A DNA stretch of 64,000 nucleotides from Dichetophora obliterata (lineage: Eukaryota; Arthropoda; Insecta; Diptera; Sciomyzidae). Both the position numbers and the translations under genes were made by a program. The notes under the pieces were generated by a model. It was not told the DNA's origin, searched no databases, and saw only the letters and a program-made list of their open reading frames with translations. Positions 1 to 12,005 of the stretch are shown piece after piece. Each line of letters starts with the position of its first letter. Position 1 is the stretch's first letter. Location of the stretch: positions 182,884,888-182,948,887 of the forward strand of contig OY986438.1 in assembly GCA_963920525.1 (NCBI GenBank), written 5' to 3'.

Positions 1-681
1 CGCCGGGTTTAAGCTAGTTTTTTATAAAAAGTTAATTTATTTTATTTCTTTATACATACAAAGGACGAAAAATATATATTTATTATTTATACCTATAGTA
101 AAATTCATTAAATACATATTTAATGGCATAATAATACTAACATTGAAAAGGTACATTTTTTTATATCACTGAAGTCTTTGAACGGCAAGTTAGGCTGATT
201 AACTTTGAAAATATGCTCTTAAAAGTACTAAGGTGTCATTCCCCAGGTTTGACCGAATTTTGGTCGCAAAATTTCCAGCCGAAGTGTACTTGAAAGTAGG
301 CTGTAATTCTTTGTTTGTATATCACATACAAAACCATGTTAAAAAACTATTATATATCCATAGAGCTACCCCAGGGGTCTAACCGATTCAAACCATTTTC
401 AATATAAATCTTTTTTATATTTGCCTAGCTTTCTGACCGAGTTTCGTTTAGATCAGCAAAGTTTTGTATGTACCTCCCATATAAAATCAGGTGGAAAATT
501 AAGAAAGGTCCAGAGGAGGTACCCCTAGGGACCCAATGATTTCGACAATTTTTAGCACACATATATATAACTTTACTTTTCTAGTCTTTTGACCAAGTTT
601 CGTTAAGATCAGCAAACCTCTTTATGTATCTCCAAGTTTCGTTAAAATCGGCAAACCTTTGTATACATACAAAATCATGTA
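1..681. repeat. Degenerate interspersed repeat, left part
   Basis: No coding region is seen. The stretch carries two or three degenerate copies of a phrase built around 'gtttcgttaagatcagc', followed by 'cccatataaaatcagg'-like sequence and 'gaggtacccctaggga'. The same phrase 'gggaggtacccttagg' reappears at about 2169-2190. The region therefore looks like one older repeat that was split by the inverted-repeat element at 682-2147. The class of the older repeat is not recognised. Confidence 0.45.
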
Positions 682-1003
682 CACGCAGAGAAAAAACATA
701 GTTGCAACAACCATGTTTTAAAAGGATCATTCGGATTATGATTGTTGTTAACATGTTCTAAAACATATAATATTTCATCATGAGCATGATAAAATGATTA
801 CAACAACCATATTTAGAAAAGGAACTTTTTTGTAGGAACCAAAATATTATTGAAACAAAAATTATTCTCTTATTGGGCCGAAAATAGAATGATTACAACA
901 ACTATATTATGAATTGATTTTTAGGATCCAGAATATTATTGAAACAATAATTTTATTTTTTTTTATTGTCATCCACTCCAATTTCCACAGCTATTAATTA
1001 AGA

Positions 1004-1170
1004 TATCTTCAGAGGTTTGCCATTGTCTGGGCTGAACAGAAATATTAATTCAATTGAAAAATCTTTTTGATAAAATTTTCTGTCCGAACTGGGGTTTGAA
1101 CCGCGGCTTTTTCGCTTACGAGCCACGCACACTACCAGTAAGCCACAGCCGCTACTACCGCTCGCCGGAC
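1004..1170 (-). repeat. tRNA-derived SINE, partial copy (head and part of body)
   Basis: Reading the minus strand, the copy has a tRNA-like head with an A-box-like stretch near 'TGGCTTACTGGTAG' and a B-box-like GGTTCAAACCCC. It then follows the body shared with the full copy at 52545-52881 (CAGACAATGGCAAACCTC). It breaks off shortly after that phrase. It is more diverged than the neighbouring copy at 1341-1678. Confidence 0.7.
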
Positions 1171-1340
1171 TAATGCCATTCATAAATATGGTACATTAAG
1201 TGCATTGTCACAAAAATAGCCATGTGTGATAAACAAAATATGGTCAGAATTGCTAAATATATTTACGGTAAATACAAATAGTATGTTTGCTACAATTAGA
1301 GTAAAAAATGTCACTTTTCTGCGTGCTGTTTTTAAGATAA

Positions 1341-1678
1341 AATAAATATAATAAATAAACTGGCCATTTCAGCCCTTGGAAAGACTTTGACCTAGCTTCT
1401 ATTGATCAATTGTGTTGTGCGTGTTGCTAAATGTTTGATCACAAATGACCGAGAACTGGACCTACGTATTTAAGGCCAACTCAGAACGGCTTATGTTCTC
1501 CAGAAGCTTTACATGGCAATTTTTACTCTCTGAGATTTGCCATTGTCTGCAGAGAGGTGACGACCGAACAGAAAAATTAATTCAATTGAAAAAACTTTTC
1601 TGTCTGAGCTGGAATTGAACCCGGGCTACCGCGGTTCTTTAGCTTAGGGGCCACACACTCTACCCACTAGGCTACAGT
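1341..1678 (-). repeat. tRNA-derived SINE, full-length copy
   Basis: A full SINE of about 338 bp on the minus strand. It has an A-box-like GTAGCCTAGTGGG, a B-box region with 'GGTTCAATTCCAG'-like sequence, the shared body and an A/T-rich tail. It is flanked by a 17-bp direct repeat TGCTGTTTTTAAGATAA at 1324-1340 and 1679-1695. Such long duplications are typical of LINE-mediated retrotransposition. It sits inside the TIR element 682-2147, so it inserted after that element did. Confidence 0.85.
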
Positions 1679-2327
1679 TGCTGTTTTTAAGATAAGGCGA
1701 TTTAAAACAAAACACAATAATTGAACAGTTGACAAACGAAACGGCACATAGCCAGGAATTGATAAAACTTATTGTGTCCGAATGAAGTGAAAGTTTTTCT
1801 TGCAAACTGTTCAGACACAGTAAATTCTTTCGATTTTTGGTTATGATCTCCTTCGTTTCCCAACGATAAAAGAATAGTTCAGACAAACATTCACAATTCC
1901 AACATGTTTGACTCTATAATAATAATCACATTTATCATGATTGATAGAACTACAACATTTTTGCTGCAACTAATAGTTGAGGCAATCATAGTATGTTGAC
2001 GATTTCAATGATGTTATGATTTCAACTATAATGTTTATTAAGGCAAAAATTTGTGTTTGCAGAAATAATACAATAAAATAATGCAAATTTAGTAAAAAAA
2101 AATATTATTGTAGTAATAATGTCTCAACCATGTCTTTTCTCTGCGTGTAAACAATTGATATAGGTTCAAGGGAGGTACCCTTAGGAACTGTTTGATTTCA
2201 ACCATTTAAGAAATTTTTCTTAATTAGCACAAAATTTCATTATCATAGGAGCACTCATTCTATTTTGAGCACTGTGCTGCGCCTACAAAAATGGTTAAAG
2301 CTTAATTTATTTTTTATTACAAACTTA

Positions 2328-3702
2328 CACGGAAAAATATAATTCATAAACTTTTAATGAAAGCTGTTCTTTAAATTTTTCTTCACCATTTTATGAAAAA
2401 ATTCATTATTTGTAATGGTTTTTTCGTTAACTTAACGAAAATTTTCTTTAAAGTTCATGAACGAGTTCACAAATTTTAATGAAAGCAATTCATTAATATT
2501 TCTTCAAAGCATCTCTGAAATATGAATTTATGAATAAGTTAATGAACACTCTTCATTAAAATTGCCAAACAATCTCGTCGTCTAACGGACATTGCTTTAT
2601 TGTTGCGGTGGGTAATAAATGACACAAATTGTTCTACTTCATTGTTGTTTGTGAAAAGTAATAAGTTAAAAGTGCTTAGAAGTAAATTAAAGACTAATAA
2701 AAGTGCATTTACCAGTGATTAAAATATTTCAAGTACAGACTAAAAAATGTGTTGTGCTTTGTGCAAAAAAGAATACAAAAATATAGATATCTTTGTATAA
2801 CACATATAAAAAAGCTGCATTTTTATTTCTAAAAAGGATACGTTGCGTTGTCAATTTTGTGCACAATTGTTTGGTGGTGTTAATATTTATAAAAGACATC
2901 TTAAAAGAAAGCATTCTGATTTAGCTCTTGTAAAACAAAAACTATTCGCAAATGTTTGCAGCAATCAAAAACAAAAAGAAGCGCTAGCGCTCCGAACTGT
3001 GCAGCCGTCGTGCAGTGTGTTGCCAACGAGTGTATTACCAACGAAACCGATCGCCTTGCTAGCGCAGACAAGTCAGTAAATTTTTGCTTGAAATACTTCT
3101 TAATTTTGCGAATCAATTTCTTCCCAAAATAGTTTAATTGTTTTCATTTTATGTAATAAAATAACACTTATTATTTGCCATTTTTATTCAAGATTAAACA
3201 TATTAATAAAATAATTAAAATGTATGAAATAAATACTTTTGAATATTAAAACAATACATTTTCATTTAAAATTATTAGGTAAATTGCGTAAATATTCCAC
3301 CATTTGTTTCAACAATTTCATATATATAAAATTTTTCAAATTTCCATTAAAATTTAATAAAATTTGAATGAACTTCTTCATTAGTTTTATGACCTTTACA
3401 TTAGTTTTAATGAAGTTGTTCAGTAATTTTTTTTATTTTTTTCATTAGTTTAATGAAATTCTTCATTAAATTTTAACGAACATATTCATAAAGTTTAATG
3501 ATTTTTCATTTATTTTAACGATTTTAAACTTTAATGAAATTTTTTATTAAATTATACGTAATCATTAATTTTGTTCATTAAATTTCAAGTTTATGAATAC
3601 CGTTCATTAAATTTTAACGAACGTGTGCGTTGGTTCAAAAAGGGCGAATATTTTAAAACAACGCACAAAATCACTAATTTTATGCACATTTTCCGTTCCG
3701 TG
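2328..3702. mobile_element. TA-flanked inverted-repeat element (CACGGAA ends) with TTAATGAA arrays
   Basis: The ends are CACGGAAAAATAT and, on the opposite strand, CACGGAACGGAAAATG. TA borders both sides (2326-2327 and 3703-3704). Both halves are crowded with TTCATTA/TAATGAA words in both orientations, which look like repeated subterminal binding sites. The centre holds a broken C2H2-like zinc-finger reading frame (2747-3079). The inverted terminal match is short, so the exact ends are less sure than the overall structure. Confidence 0.65.
2747..3079 (+). pseudogene. C2H2-like zinc-finger fragment inside TIR element
   Basis: Starting at the ATG at 2747 the frame gives MCCALCKKEYKNIDIFV, then two stop codons at about 2798 and 2807. 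The same frame continues with a clear finger: C-x2-C-x12-H-x4-H around RCQFCAQLFGGVNIYKRHL at roughly 2846-2915, followed by KRKHS and a Ser/Thr/Pro-rich tail that ends at 3079. The first CALC motif looks like the start of an upstream finger. The frame is preserved across the stops, so this is a decayed coding sequence and not a chance ORF. It could be a captured host exon or a relic of the element's own protein. Confidence 0.5.
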
Positions 3703-3780
3703 TAGGTCTGACACATATATTATTTGGTAAAAAACGTTTATGAAAAGCTTTAACTGAAATTGATTGGTAACTCTGACATA

Positions 3781-6437
3781 TCTATACTATTATATAAAAG
3801 GAGACTCACGAAATTTAATCCAGAATAAGCTCGGTAACCGCTGAACCGATTTTGATAATTCTTTTTTTATTCAATTCCTATGATAATATAGATTGTTATA
3901 GCTTACTAAGGTTTTCAAAAAATGTATTCTTTAATTATTGCAAAATCACGCATTTTATTTGATGCCTACATTCAACCAGCAGCATAATATAACAGCAAAC
4001 AAAGCTTTCCTCTCTTTGTCGAGAGAGCTTCTCTCAATATAACACGACAGCTATGTTGTGTAGTTAAGCTGAATTCACTGATAACCTTCAGCATGTTTTT
4101 GAGTGATTTAAAATAATGTTAATCAAGTTGAGAGTGTGCAGAAATTTTTTTCTCTGAACGAAAACTTTATATGAAAAAAACTTTCAAAACATGCTGGTGA
4201 TCAGTGAATCCAGCATTACTTTCAGGGAGATTCTTGCTCTCATACAGTGTTAATTAATTTTCTTTGTTAATGTTTTGAGGGGAGTTGCCATAATTTATTT
4301 ATCAGCATTAATTATGTTTTGCAGCCTTGCCAGCCAGCTTTTCTCCACTTGAGACTGTGTTAGTCTATCTATACGAATATATAAAAGCATTGTGACACTG
4401 CACGGATGTTTGACAATCACGCAAGAACCACCGATTAACACGATATAGATATCAAACGATATCCAATTTTATCGTAATATGCTATGTTAGATTTGCCACG
4501 TCTACTCTCCATGCCCACTTTTTGCAAAAAATGCTATATATCAGACGATTTTGGTCGTATGAGACTAGAATTTGGTAATCTACGTTGTATGGTTACTTTC
4601 GCTAACTTTACTTAAAATGGGCATGGCCCATTTTAGTTAAGTCCACTTTTCGGGGGATAAGCTTGGAGTAAAGCAAAGCGCACTAGGTTTAAGCTCAATT
4701 GAGCTGAAATTCTGGCATTCTATTGTTTTGAGTATGAGATGGTTTAAATGAAAAAATTTTGCCACACCCCCATTACGGCCCAGAATTAATCAAAAATGTT
4801 ATACTTCGAACGGTTTTGGTTGTATTAGACTAAAATTTGATAATTTAATTCATACGGCTATTTTCGGCAACTGTACTAAAAATGGTGAATATATAAATTT
4901 TTTTTCGAACAGCATGAAAATTCGTATATAGCAGTAAGGTGGTCTGCGGCAGGACAAAGTCTGCCGGGTAATACTATTTATCAATAAGAATGCTTTATAT
5001 ACTTATCAGAAAATTCTGATCATCATGCATTGATGTTTCAAACGGAAACGTCTAGCATGTGTTTTGTTCGAAGGTCAATTTACACTTTTACAAATTCATA
5101 AAACGATCATAAAAAATTCATTGAATTGGGTCAGGACAAATTCTACTATAACTATAACGTTAACTATGAATATATAGATAAGGAAATAGATTAAAACTTA
5201 GATTTAAGTATATAACTTTGGAACAGTTTGAAATAGTTAAAATATTTATCACAGAATTATTTTTTAAGCTATATTTGAAAATGTTTTTCACATAAATTAG
5301 TTTTTGAGCTGTAGCACATTGCAAAAAATATAAGAACATATTAAGCAAATTAGTTTTTATCAAAAAACCATTGGGGGATAGGTGGCCCATGATTTTTAAT
5401 GATAGAAACTGTTTGTGTCAAAATAGAACAATTTTTGCAGGTAAATTATGTTATGTGAAAGAATAAGGAAAATTAAAATTAAAAAAAATTTTAATTAAAA
5501 AAATATGTACAACAAAAGCAACTCTTGGCCTATTGTTTAGTGCAAGTTGGATATTTTAGAGGATTTTTTTAAAGCAATATAAAACGTTGCATTGGTGAGG
5601 TAACGGTAAACCTTTTCTTATTTTCCCAATTTACTTAATTGCACTTTCAAACAAAGAAAATCGGATGAAAATCAATTTGAAAATGGCGGAAATTTTTGCT
5701 TGCTAAGTTAAAACATGAAATTTCAATCGTTTTTTCTCATTCTGAGGCTTATGAGTTATACTGAGAAAATTTATAATTTTGAGATATTGCAAGAATTTTA
5801 ATGTCATAATAACAGGTTTTTTTTAAAACATGCTTAATATCCGTACAAAATATTTCCGAGAAGAAAAGAAAATTACTGTTAATTTTATTAATCAACGACT
5901 GTCCATACAAAAATGCATTGTTATGCATTGAGAAAGTCTATAGTTTTTGAGATATCGCCAAAAGTTTGGTGTCATTATAACGGGTTTTTTTTTAAATTTA
6001 AGAAGAATTGTTGTTTGGCCGCCCAATAACAACAATTTATAACTGAAGAAGGCCAATTAACTACACCAATTTAAGAAGAATATATTTATATTCAGAATAT
6101 ATGAAAAAAATTACATTTTTTATTACAAATTTTAAAAACTTTTTACCCAAATTTTTTTATAACGCAGGACTTTTTCAAAAGTAAAAAAAAAACAGAAAGC
6201 CAGGTAAGTTTATGTCATCATAACAATTACCGTTTAAATAAGTTATTTAAATTAAATAAATAATTTCCTAATATATATACCATTTTTCATAACTAAACAA
6301 ATAATTTTTAAACACAATAATTTTTATATTTTGAATTTGTTTTTATACAACTAAATACTTTCATTTTAAGATTTAAAATTTTTACATGGTACTTGTTTAA
6401 TATTTTTATCGCAGACGAAGCAGCAGGTATTTGCTAG
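3781..6437 (+). mobile_element. Helentron/Helitron-derived non-autonomous element
   Basis: The right end reads 'ggtatttgctagta' with CTAG at 6434-6437, the usual 3' end of Helentron-type Helitrons. A candidate 5' end TCTATACTATTATATAAAAG lies at 3781, and a second one, TCTATCTATACGAATATATA, lies at 4364. The interior has 'gctgaaccgattttgat' and related phrases typical of these elements in flies. No Rep/helicase coding sequence is visible. Either start could pair with the single 3' end seen; the first may belong to an older, overlapping copy. Confidence 0.6.
4067..4215. mobile_element. 149-bp MITE with TTA duplications
   Basis: Terminal inverted repeats AGCTGAATTCACTGATAACC and, from the other strand, TGCTGGATTCACTGATCACC pair over about 30 bp, with CAGCATGTTTT continuing the match. 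TTA lies immediately on both sides (4064-4066 and 4216-4218). A 3-bp TTA/TAA duplication is the habit of PIF/Harbinger elements. The A/T-rich context makes a 3-bp match weak evidence on its own. Confidence 0.6.
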
Positions 6438-6481
6438 TATGTATATAAAATCTGAGGTGCACAATTCGCTACACGGGGGTT

Positions 6482-6856
6482 ACACGAGACAGTACTGTTA
6501 AGACAGTTGCAACACATTCACAAATTTTTACCCACACACACTCACTTTTGCTACTGTCTGCTCTACTGTCTTAACTTTTTTGTAGACAGTTGGTGGAACA
6601 GTAGCTAGGACTGTAGATTGATATTTAGGATATCAAATTACAGAACACGAGAAAATTTAATAGAATTAATTGGAAATTTGCCATACTTTGGCGTGCTCGT
6701 TCTTTTAACAAAAATATCTTCATAAAATATAAATTTTTTACATTTTTGTCTACTGTCTTTTCAACTGTCTTACCAACTGTCTGGACTCTTATGCACAGAC
6801 ACAAAGTTTGACAACTAATACGTATTTTTCACTGTCTTAACAGTACTGTCTCGTGT
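6482..6856. mobile_element. 375-bp hairpin MITE rich in ACTGTC
   Basis: The first 26 bases, ACACGAGACAGTACTGTTAA then GACAGT, are repeated as the reverse complement at the right end. The interior contains many further CTGTC/GACAG words (for example 6552-6580, 6750-6782 and 6829-6837). No coding sequence and no convincing target duplication were found. It is a non-autonomous inverted-repeat element of unknown superfamily. Confidence 0.7.
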
Positions 6857-8283
6857 CAATTTTTCACCAACACTAACGTTCGTTGTCATAACTAACGAAA
6901 CCCAATTCGTTGTGTAAAATGAAATTTCTGATTGGATTTATTTGTGAATTTTTAAATTTATATTTTTTTTATAGATGGAAATAGAAAAAAGTGTTTTAGT
7001 CGTTAGTTTATATTAAGTTACTGCAAATTGTAAGGTCTATGCTTATTTTCTAATCAATATGCCTTACAGTCAAGAAAAAAAATTGAGTAACAATGAGAGC
7101 AGAGTTTAAGAGGATGATGATTGGCTTACACCCACTTGCAAGCTTTTAATTGCAAAAGAATCTATCTACGTCTGCTTCTTCTAACACATGCAATAGTGAC
7201 AATTCTGTGAACACGACTTGGGCAACTCTGGCCAGTTGGCCGGGTGCTTTTATGAGTTCATCTCAGAAATTGCAAATGTTCAAATACTCTTGGGTTCCTC
7301 CTCAAATCTATGTTTTAAGGAGGACACGATTGGACTCAAACTGAAATTTTGTTACAATTTTCTACAAACCTATGCGCCGTGGTTAATATACACAAAAAAT
7401 TAAAAGATGCACTTTGTAATGTTCCCTCTTTCCACCTTAAAACGTTCAAGCCGTTTTAGGATCACTCGTTATAAAGCCTTTCACAAAATATAAAAATGTG
7501 CAAGAGTATTGTAGAAGCCAAGTCAGTGGCACATAGAATCAGCAGAAGCAGCTCACATTGAACTCAAGCTTAAATCAACCAAAAAATTTCATGATGTTAG
7601 GAGTACTCCTTATATTTTTGTTCCAATTTTTTATAAGATTAACGCACTGTGCACCAGTGTGATTCGGGTCAATGCTACATCAAACATTATTAAAACTAAA
7701 AAATAAAAACATGCTTTTACACGTAAATTAGTTTAAATAAAATATTTTGACCAACAAATAATGTAGCTGTACGATGCAACACCTAAAACATGTCATGTTT
7801 GGTGAACCCATGTTGTTATTTAAATTATATGAAAATATTGTCAAGTGTTGATTGTTATTGTTGATTGCTGTCATTAAGTCGACAATTTATTTTGTTGTAT
7901 TTAACTGTCTGTGGCGACAGGAAAACTAAAAACCAAAACCAAAAACAAAAATAACACACATAAAATCAAAATAAAATATTTAACATGTTTGCAAGCTTGT
8001 TAAAATTTTCTTAAAATGGCCACAAAAGACGCCCATTAAAAGTGGGAAATTAAACAAGCCGACAAACATGCCTCATAAAAACTCAGCAAATGTGGGCGTT
8101 GCACTGATTATTATATCAAGTTGTATGTAAAACGATAGGGAAAAACACAAAAAGACAGACATAATAATTTATATAAACATATTAATAAATGTCCGGTGGA
8201 CAGTCGATAGAAACCACAACAACATTAACAATCTGAATGCAGTTATGTTAAATTTAATTAAGACAAGCCGCAAGATATGCACG

Positions 8284-8310
8284 CAGACAGGCAGACAGAC
8301 AGACAGTCGG
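8284..8310. repeat. CAGA-type microsatellite
   Basis: Short tandem run of CAGA/CAGG units followed by related CAGACAG words to about 8330. Simple sequence repeat, no coding context. Confidence 0.7.
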
Positions 8311-9365
8311 TTATACAGACAGCTGTATAGACAATGAGTCCAACTGAATGATTGTATAAAACGCTAGGCCGTTGCTTGTTTGCTTCAAAAGCTGCATAGC
8401 TCTACGCCTTATTCAAAATGACACTAATGAAGCTTGTTAACAAGTTTCGTTTTAGGTGGCAACTATAACAGCAAAAGCGTTACCTAAGCGTTATTTGAGG
8501 ACTATCAAGCTTTACTTAAATTACTTGTATATCAGTTAATATGGTTTTTATATAATTTGTTTGCTTTCTTTGTTTTTCGTTTTGCTTTGTCTCGTTTGTG
8601 GTTCTTTGTACAACACAAGCACGAGTAATCAGCTCTCGATAAGTTATACCAACTTTATTTTAACCACATTTTGATCGAAACCGAACCAACAGCATCTTAA
8701 TCAGGTCAGTGACGTTCAGGTTCATTAGGTTGCATAGCGGTCATAATCGGTCTACCCAGAATCACCGTAACAAAACCATGGTAAAACCTGCCCATAACCA
8801 AGGGGAAAAGTGAAAACTTTCACACCTTAATCAACAGCTAGCCAACAACTAAGCCATAAACGGGCAGCGAAACAGCAAAAAAGGAACATCAAAAAGGCAA
8901 AAATGAAAGAAAGAATACAAGTATAATTCCCTACACGATCCTATGCTGATCAATTTTCCATGGTTAGGTATGCGTTGGTCATTGGAATCGCCACATATAG
9001 CGCAACAAAATGATTTATACGAATAACAAAATCATTTATCAAAATCATTTTGATTGATTTGTTATAACAAAGAATAAAAATAGAGAAGAAAAAAATCAAG
9101 GAAAAAAGAGCAAAGCAAAAAAATTAGCTGGCAAACCAGCAGAAAGAAGTGGCTAAAGCATAAAAAGCTACGAATTCGATCAAGCCATCAAAAATTTTTG
9201 TTTTTTTTTCAGTTTAAGGCCTATTGAAATGAAAAAAGTTGCAAGTGCGCTTGGCGAGGCTTATTGGTGGAAATTATTTACAATAATCTCAACAACAACG
9301 CATCCAGAGTATAAAAGGAAAAAAAAACCAACCACAATAATCCAAAATGACCGACGCAAAACGTT

Positions 9366-9392
9366 CATCATCATCATCATCATCATCATCAT
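9366..9392. repeat. (TCA)n microsatellite
   Basis: About nine TCA trinucleotide units in a row. In one frame it would give an isoleucine run, which argues against the surrounding short open frame being a gene. Confidence 0.8.
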
Positions 9393-10204
9393 GATCACCA
9401 TGCGCATTAATACCGCATCGACAACAATGATTCAGAAGTCAAAGCGTTGGTTGTTGCCACAGTTTGATCGCTATTCTCATTACTGTGGCAGCAACAAAAT
9501 AATATCAATCATGCGTCTCGAAATAAAAGTTGTTTCTTTTTATGCTCTTTCGATTGTTTTTTTTTTTTTTTTGTTATAGTTTTTCATTTCAATATTTTTC
9601 TGTTAATTTTTCTCCATATCAATTTTTCTGCTTGAAAATATGAAATTTGACTTCAATGAATGAATGATCGTTGATCGGTGATCGCGCGCAATTACAAGAC
9701 TTCTTGCTGCCAACAAAAACAACAACAACGACAAAAGAAGAATGAAATCAAAGTAAATTGCAATTGCTCTGGTTTTTTCTGGTGGGGAAGCAAAGTCTTC
9801 TCTTCTATCAGTTCCATTAAACCACAAAATATCACAAAACCACAATTGTATAGGATTCTTTTGTCGAAATTTTTTAAGTTATTCAGTTTTCTATAATATT
9901 TATTAGATCAGATTTTTCCGGCAATTGGACTATCGAAATACATTATTAATAAACAATGAATAAATTTTTTTACCCTTTTTGGGTTCCATAACTTATTATT
10001 TTTTTTTTTTTTAATAAAACAATGATTTGTCAACTCTCGTTCACAAAATAGCTACAGTAGTTAGGCTTTCTTTAATGGTTGAAAACTTTATTGTTGCTTT
10101 TCGGTACGCTCAATCCATTGACAAGAAAGAAATTTTTTCACTAAATTACACGTTGCGTGATTTATTGAAATGACAAGTTTGTTCCTTTATATGCTCACTG
10201 TATC

Positions 10205-10585
10205 TTTAGGTTAGGTTGATGTGGCTGCCTCAATTTAGACACATTTAGGCCAATTAGGCTCATTGTGGTGCCAAAGGGTTGATTTCCTTTCTCTATTAAC
10301 TGCATCTTCATGTATAACGAAAGGTAGGCTAAACGTGGTGCGAGACACGGTAAGCTATACATTTTTCCATATCAAATAATATTGCCGCTCGTTTCTCTCA
10401 CAACGTTCGTTGTACATAAAGGTGCAGTTTAACCAATTTGAGCTGTTCACAAAGCCTAGGATTTGGTATGCCGTCAAGGTTCTTGAAAAACCAGTTGTCT
10501 AAGTGAAGGAAACGTTTTTAAGCCAGGGCTTGGCAAGTGCAGAAGAAATCTACTGCAGATTCATTCTTCTCTTCTTCTCTACCAA
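10205..10585 (-). pseudogene. Non-LTR retrotransposon, C-terminal tail fragment
   Basis: The minus strand encodes EEEKNESAVDFFCTCQALA, then a stop and KRFLHLDNWFFKNLDGI. This matches the pattern that follows the RNase H domain in insect non-LTR elements: acidic EEE, the Cys-containing 'hFLCTCPALA' type motif, then 'FL..L....F..L'. Several stop codons follow. It is probably the downstream part of the element whose RNase H lies at 15308-16075, displaced by the insertion of the element at 10588-15305. Family assignment within the I/R1-like groups is uncertain. Confidence 0.5.
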
Positions 10586-11626
10586 AGCTTGCTACTGCTA
10601 TGATTAAGATTTTGGATGATATAAGAAACTCGTATGACAATGGGTCAGTAACTCTGCTATGCTTACTCGATTTTTCAAAAGCGTTTGATACAGTTAATCA
10701 CCCTTTACTATGTTATAAGCTTAAATATAAGTATTGTTTTAGTGACAGCACTGTGTTACTCCTGAACAACTATCTTTCCTATCGAGTACAGAAAGTTAAG
10801 GTCGCTGAAAATTTTTCGAGTCTTTCGTCTGTTTGCAGTGGGGTTCCTCAAGGATCGGTACTATGTCCTCTTTTATTCTCCATTTTTACAAATGACATTT
10901 TCAACGTTTGCAAGCATTCATCCATGCATGCTTATGCTGATGATATTCAGATATATCTCTCCCGTAGAACTGGTCTCATGAAGACCTGGTATTCAGGCTT
11001 AATGAGGATCTAGAGCTTCAACTAAATGCTTCGAAGTCATTTGTATTACACTGAGCTAAAAAACAACGTAAAATCAAAGGTAACCACTTCAATTCAAAGA
11101 TTTTTCGGAGTGATTTGGCACCAAACACGAAAATATTCAATTCAAAGTGAAAGCACATATATTCAGTTTTATGCTATTTCCACTTTAAACTAAAGTGTTA
11201 TACACCTTAAAATGATAAGTATTCGACTTTAACTTAGCGTGGATTCAGATTAAATTCAAAGAGGAAGCACATTCAATTGAAATACTAACGTATTTATTTT
11301 AAATGCGTTATAACTTTGAAGTAAGGTATTTTCTACTTTGATTGCACGTCCTTGCATTAATGAATCAAAGATTTTCACTTTAAATTAAATACATAACATT
11401 TTTGATATTGAATGGTTACAGGGTCCGTGAAACGAAATCAAATAAATAAACAAAATTAGTTTTTATAGAAATGTTTTTTTATTAAAATATTAAAATAAAT
11501 GTGGCAAATTTTTTTAAAAAATTATATGATAATTCAATATATTACATTTATATAAGAGAATTATGATTTTAAAAATGTAGTTATAAAAATTTATTTCTCA
11601 CATGAGTTTTACCAGTATTCATTTGG

Positions 11627-11792
11627 TTAAAATCTTTCCAACTCAAAATCTTTAAGCAGACTAGCGAACTTCTCATCTTCTTCTTCCAAATTTGTAACTT
11701 CATCCACACTGTTGACAAGTATTGTGCCAGTGTTTATGGCACGTTATGTTAAGAACTTGGCCAAATTCATTAATATATTGAATGTTTTCCAT
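11627..11792 (-). pseudogene. Short unidentified coding remnant inside TIR element
   Basis: From the ATG at 11792 the minus strand reads MENIQYINEFGQVLNIT. After a +1 shift it continues as AINTGTILVNSVDEVTNLEE and EDEKFASLLKDFELERF and ends at TAA (11627-11629). The acidic, helix-prone tail and clean stop make it look like the C-terminus of a protein. I do not recognise the family. It may be chance, or a relic of the protein that once mobilised this class of element. Confidence 0.3.
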
Positions 11793-12005
11793 TTTTATTA
11801 ATCTTCACTTATTTGAACTTACTATTACTATTTGCACGCACAAACTTGAGCGAAATTCAGTGACCACCTTCGTCAATTTTCCTGAGTTAATTGAAATTAT
11901 TTCAACGATTTGGTTGAGTTGAAACGGTTGAAACGAAATTATGCTGGACACATACACACAAAAATATGCAACACTTCAAATTGAAGTGTCTTCTACTTTA
12001 AAATA

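Larger units (their letters stand above)
682..2147. mobile_element. TA-flanked inverted-repeat element (CACGCAGAGAAAA ends)
   Basis: The left end begins CACGCAGAGAAAAAACATAG and the right end, read on the other strand, begins CACGCAGAGAAAAGACATGG. This is an inverted repeat of about 24 bp with two mismatches. Both ends are bordered by TA (680-681 and 2148-2149), the target preference of Tc1/mariner-type elements. The interior repeats CAACCAT/ATTACAAC-type words in both orientations and carries two SINE copies on the minus strand. No transposase is visible, so it is non-autonomous. Family name unknown. Confidence 0.75.
6857..10204. other. No gene recognised; microsatellites only
   Basis: A/T-rich DNA with short open frames that lack family signatures or codon bias. 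It contains a (CAGA)-type microsatellite near 8284-8310 and a (TCA)n run of about nine units at 9366-9392. Several T runs follow around 9555-10010. This could be intron or intergenic DNA. Confidence 0.5.

Noticed and set aside
7150..7403. Overlapping plus-strand frames of about 60 codons with apparently non-random composition
   Set aside because: They looked gag- or transposase-like at first, but no family motif could be named and both end quickly.
9229..9579. 116-codon plus-strand frame
   Set aside because: It runs through a (TCA)n microsatellite giving an isoleucine run and ends in a T run; composition explains it.
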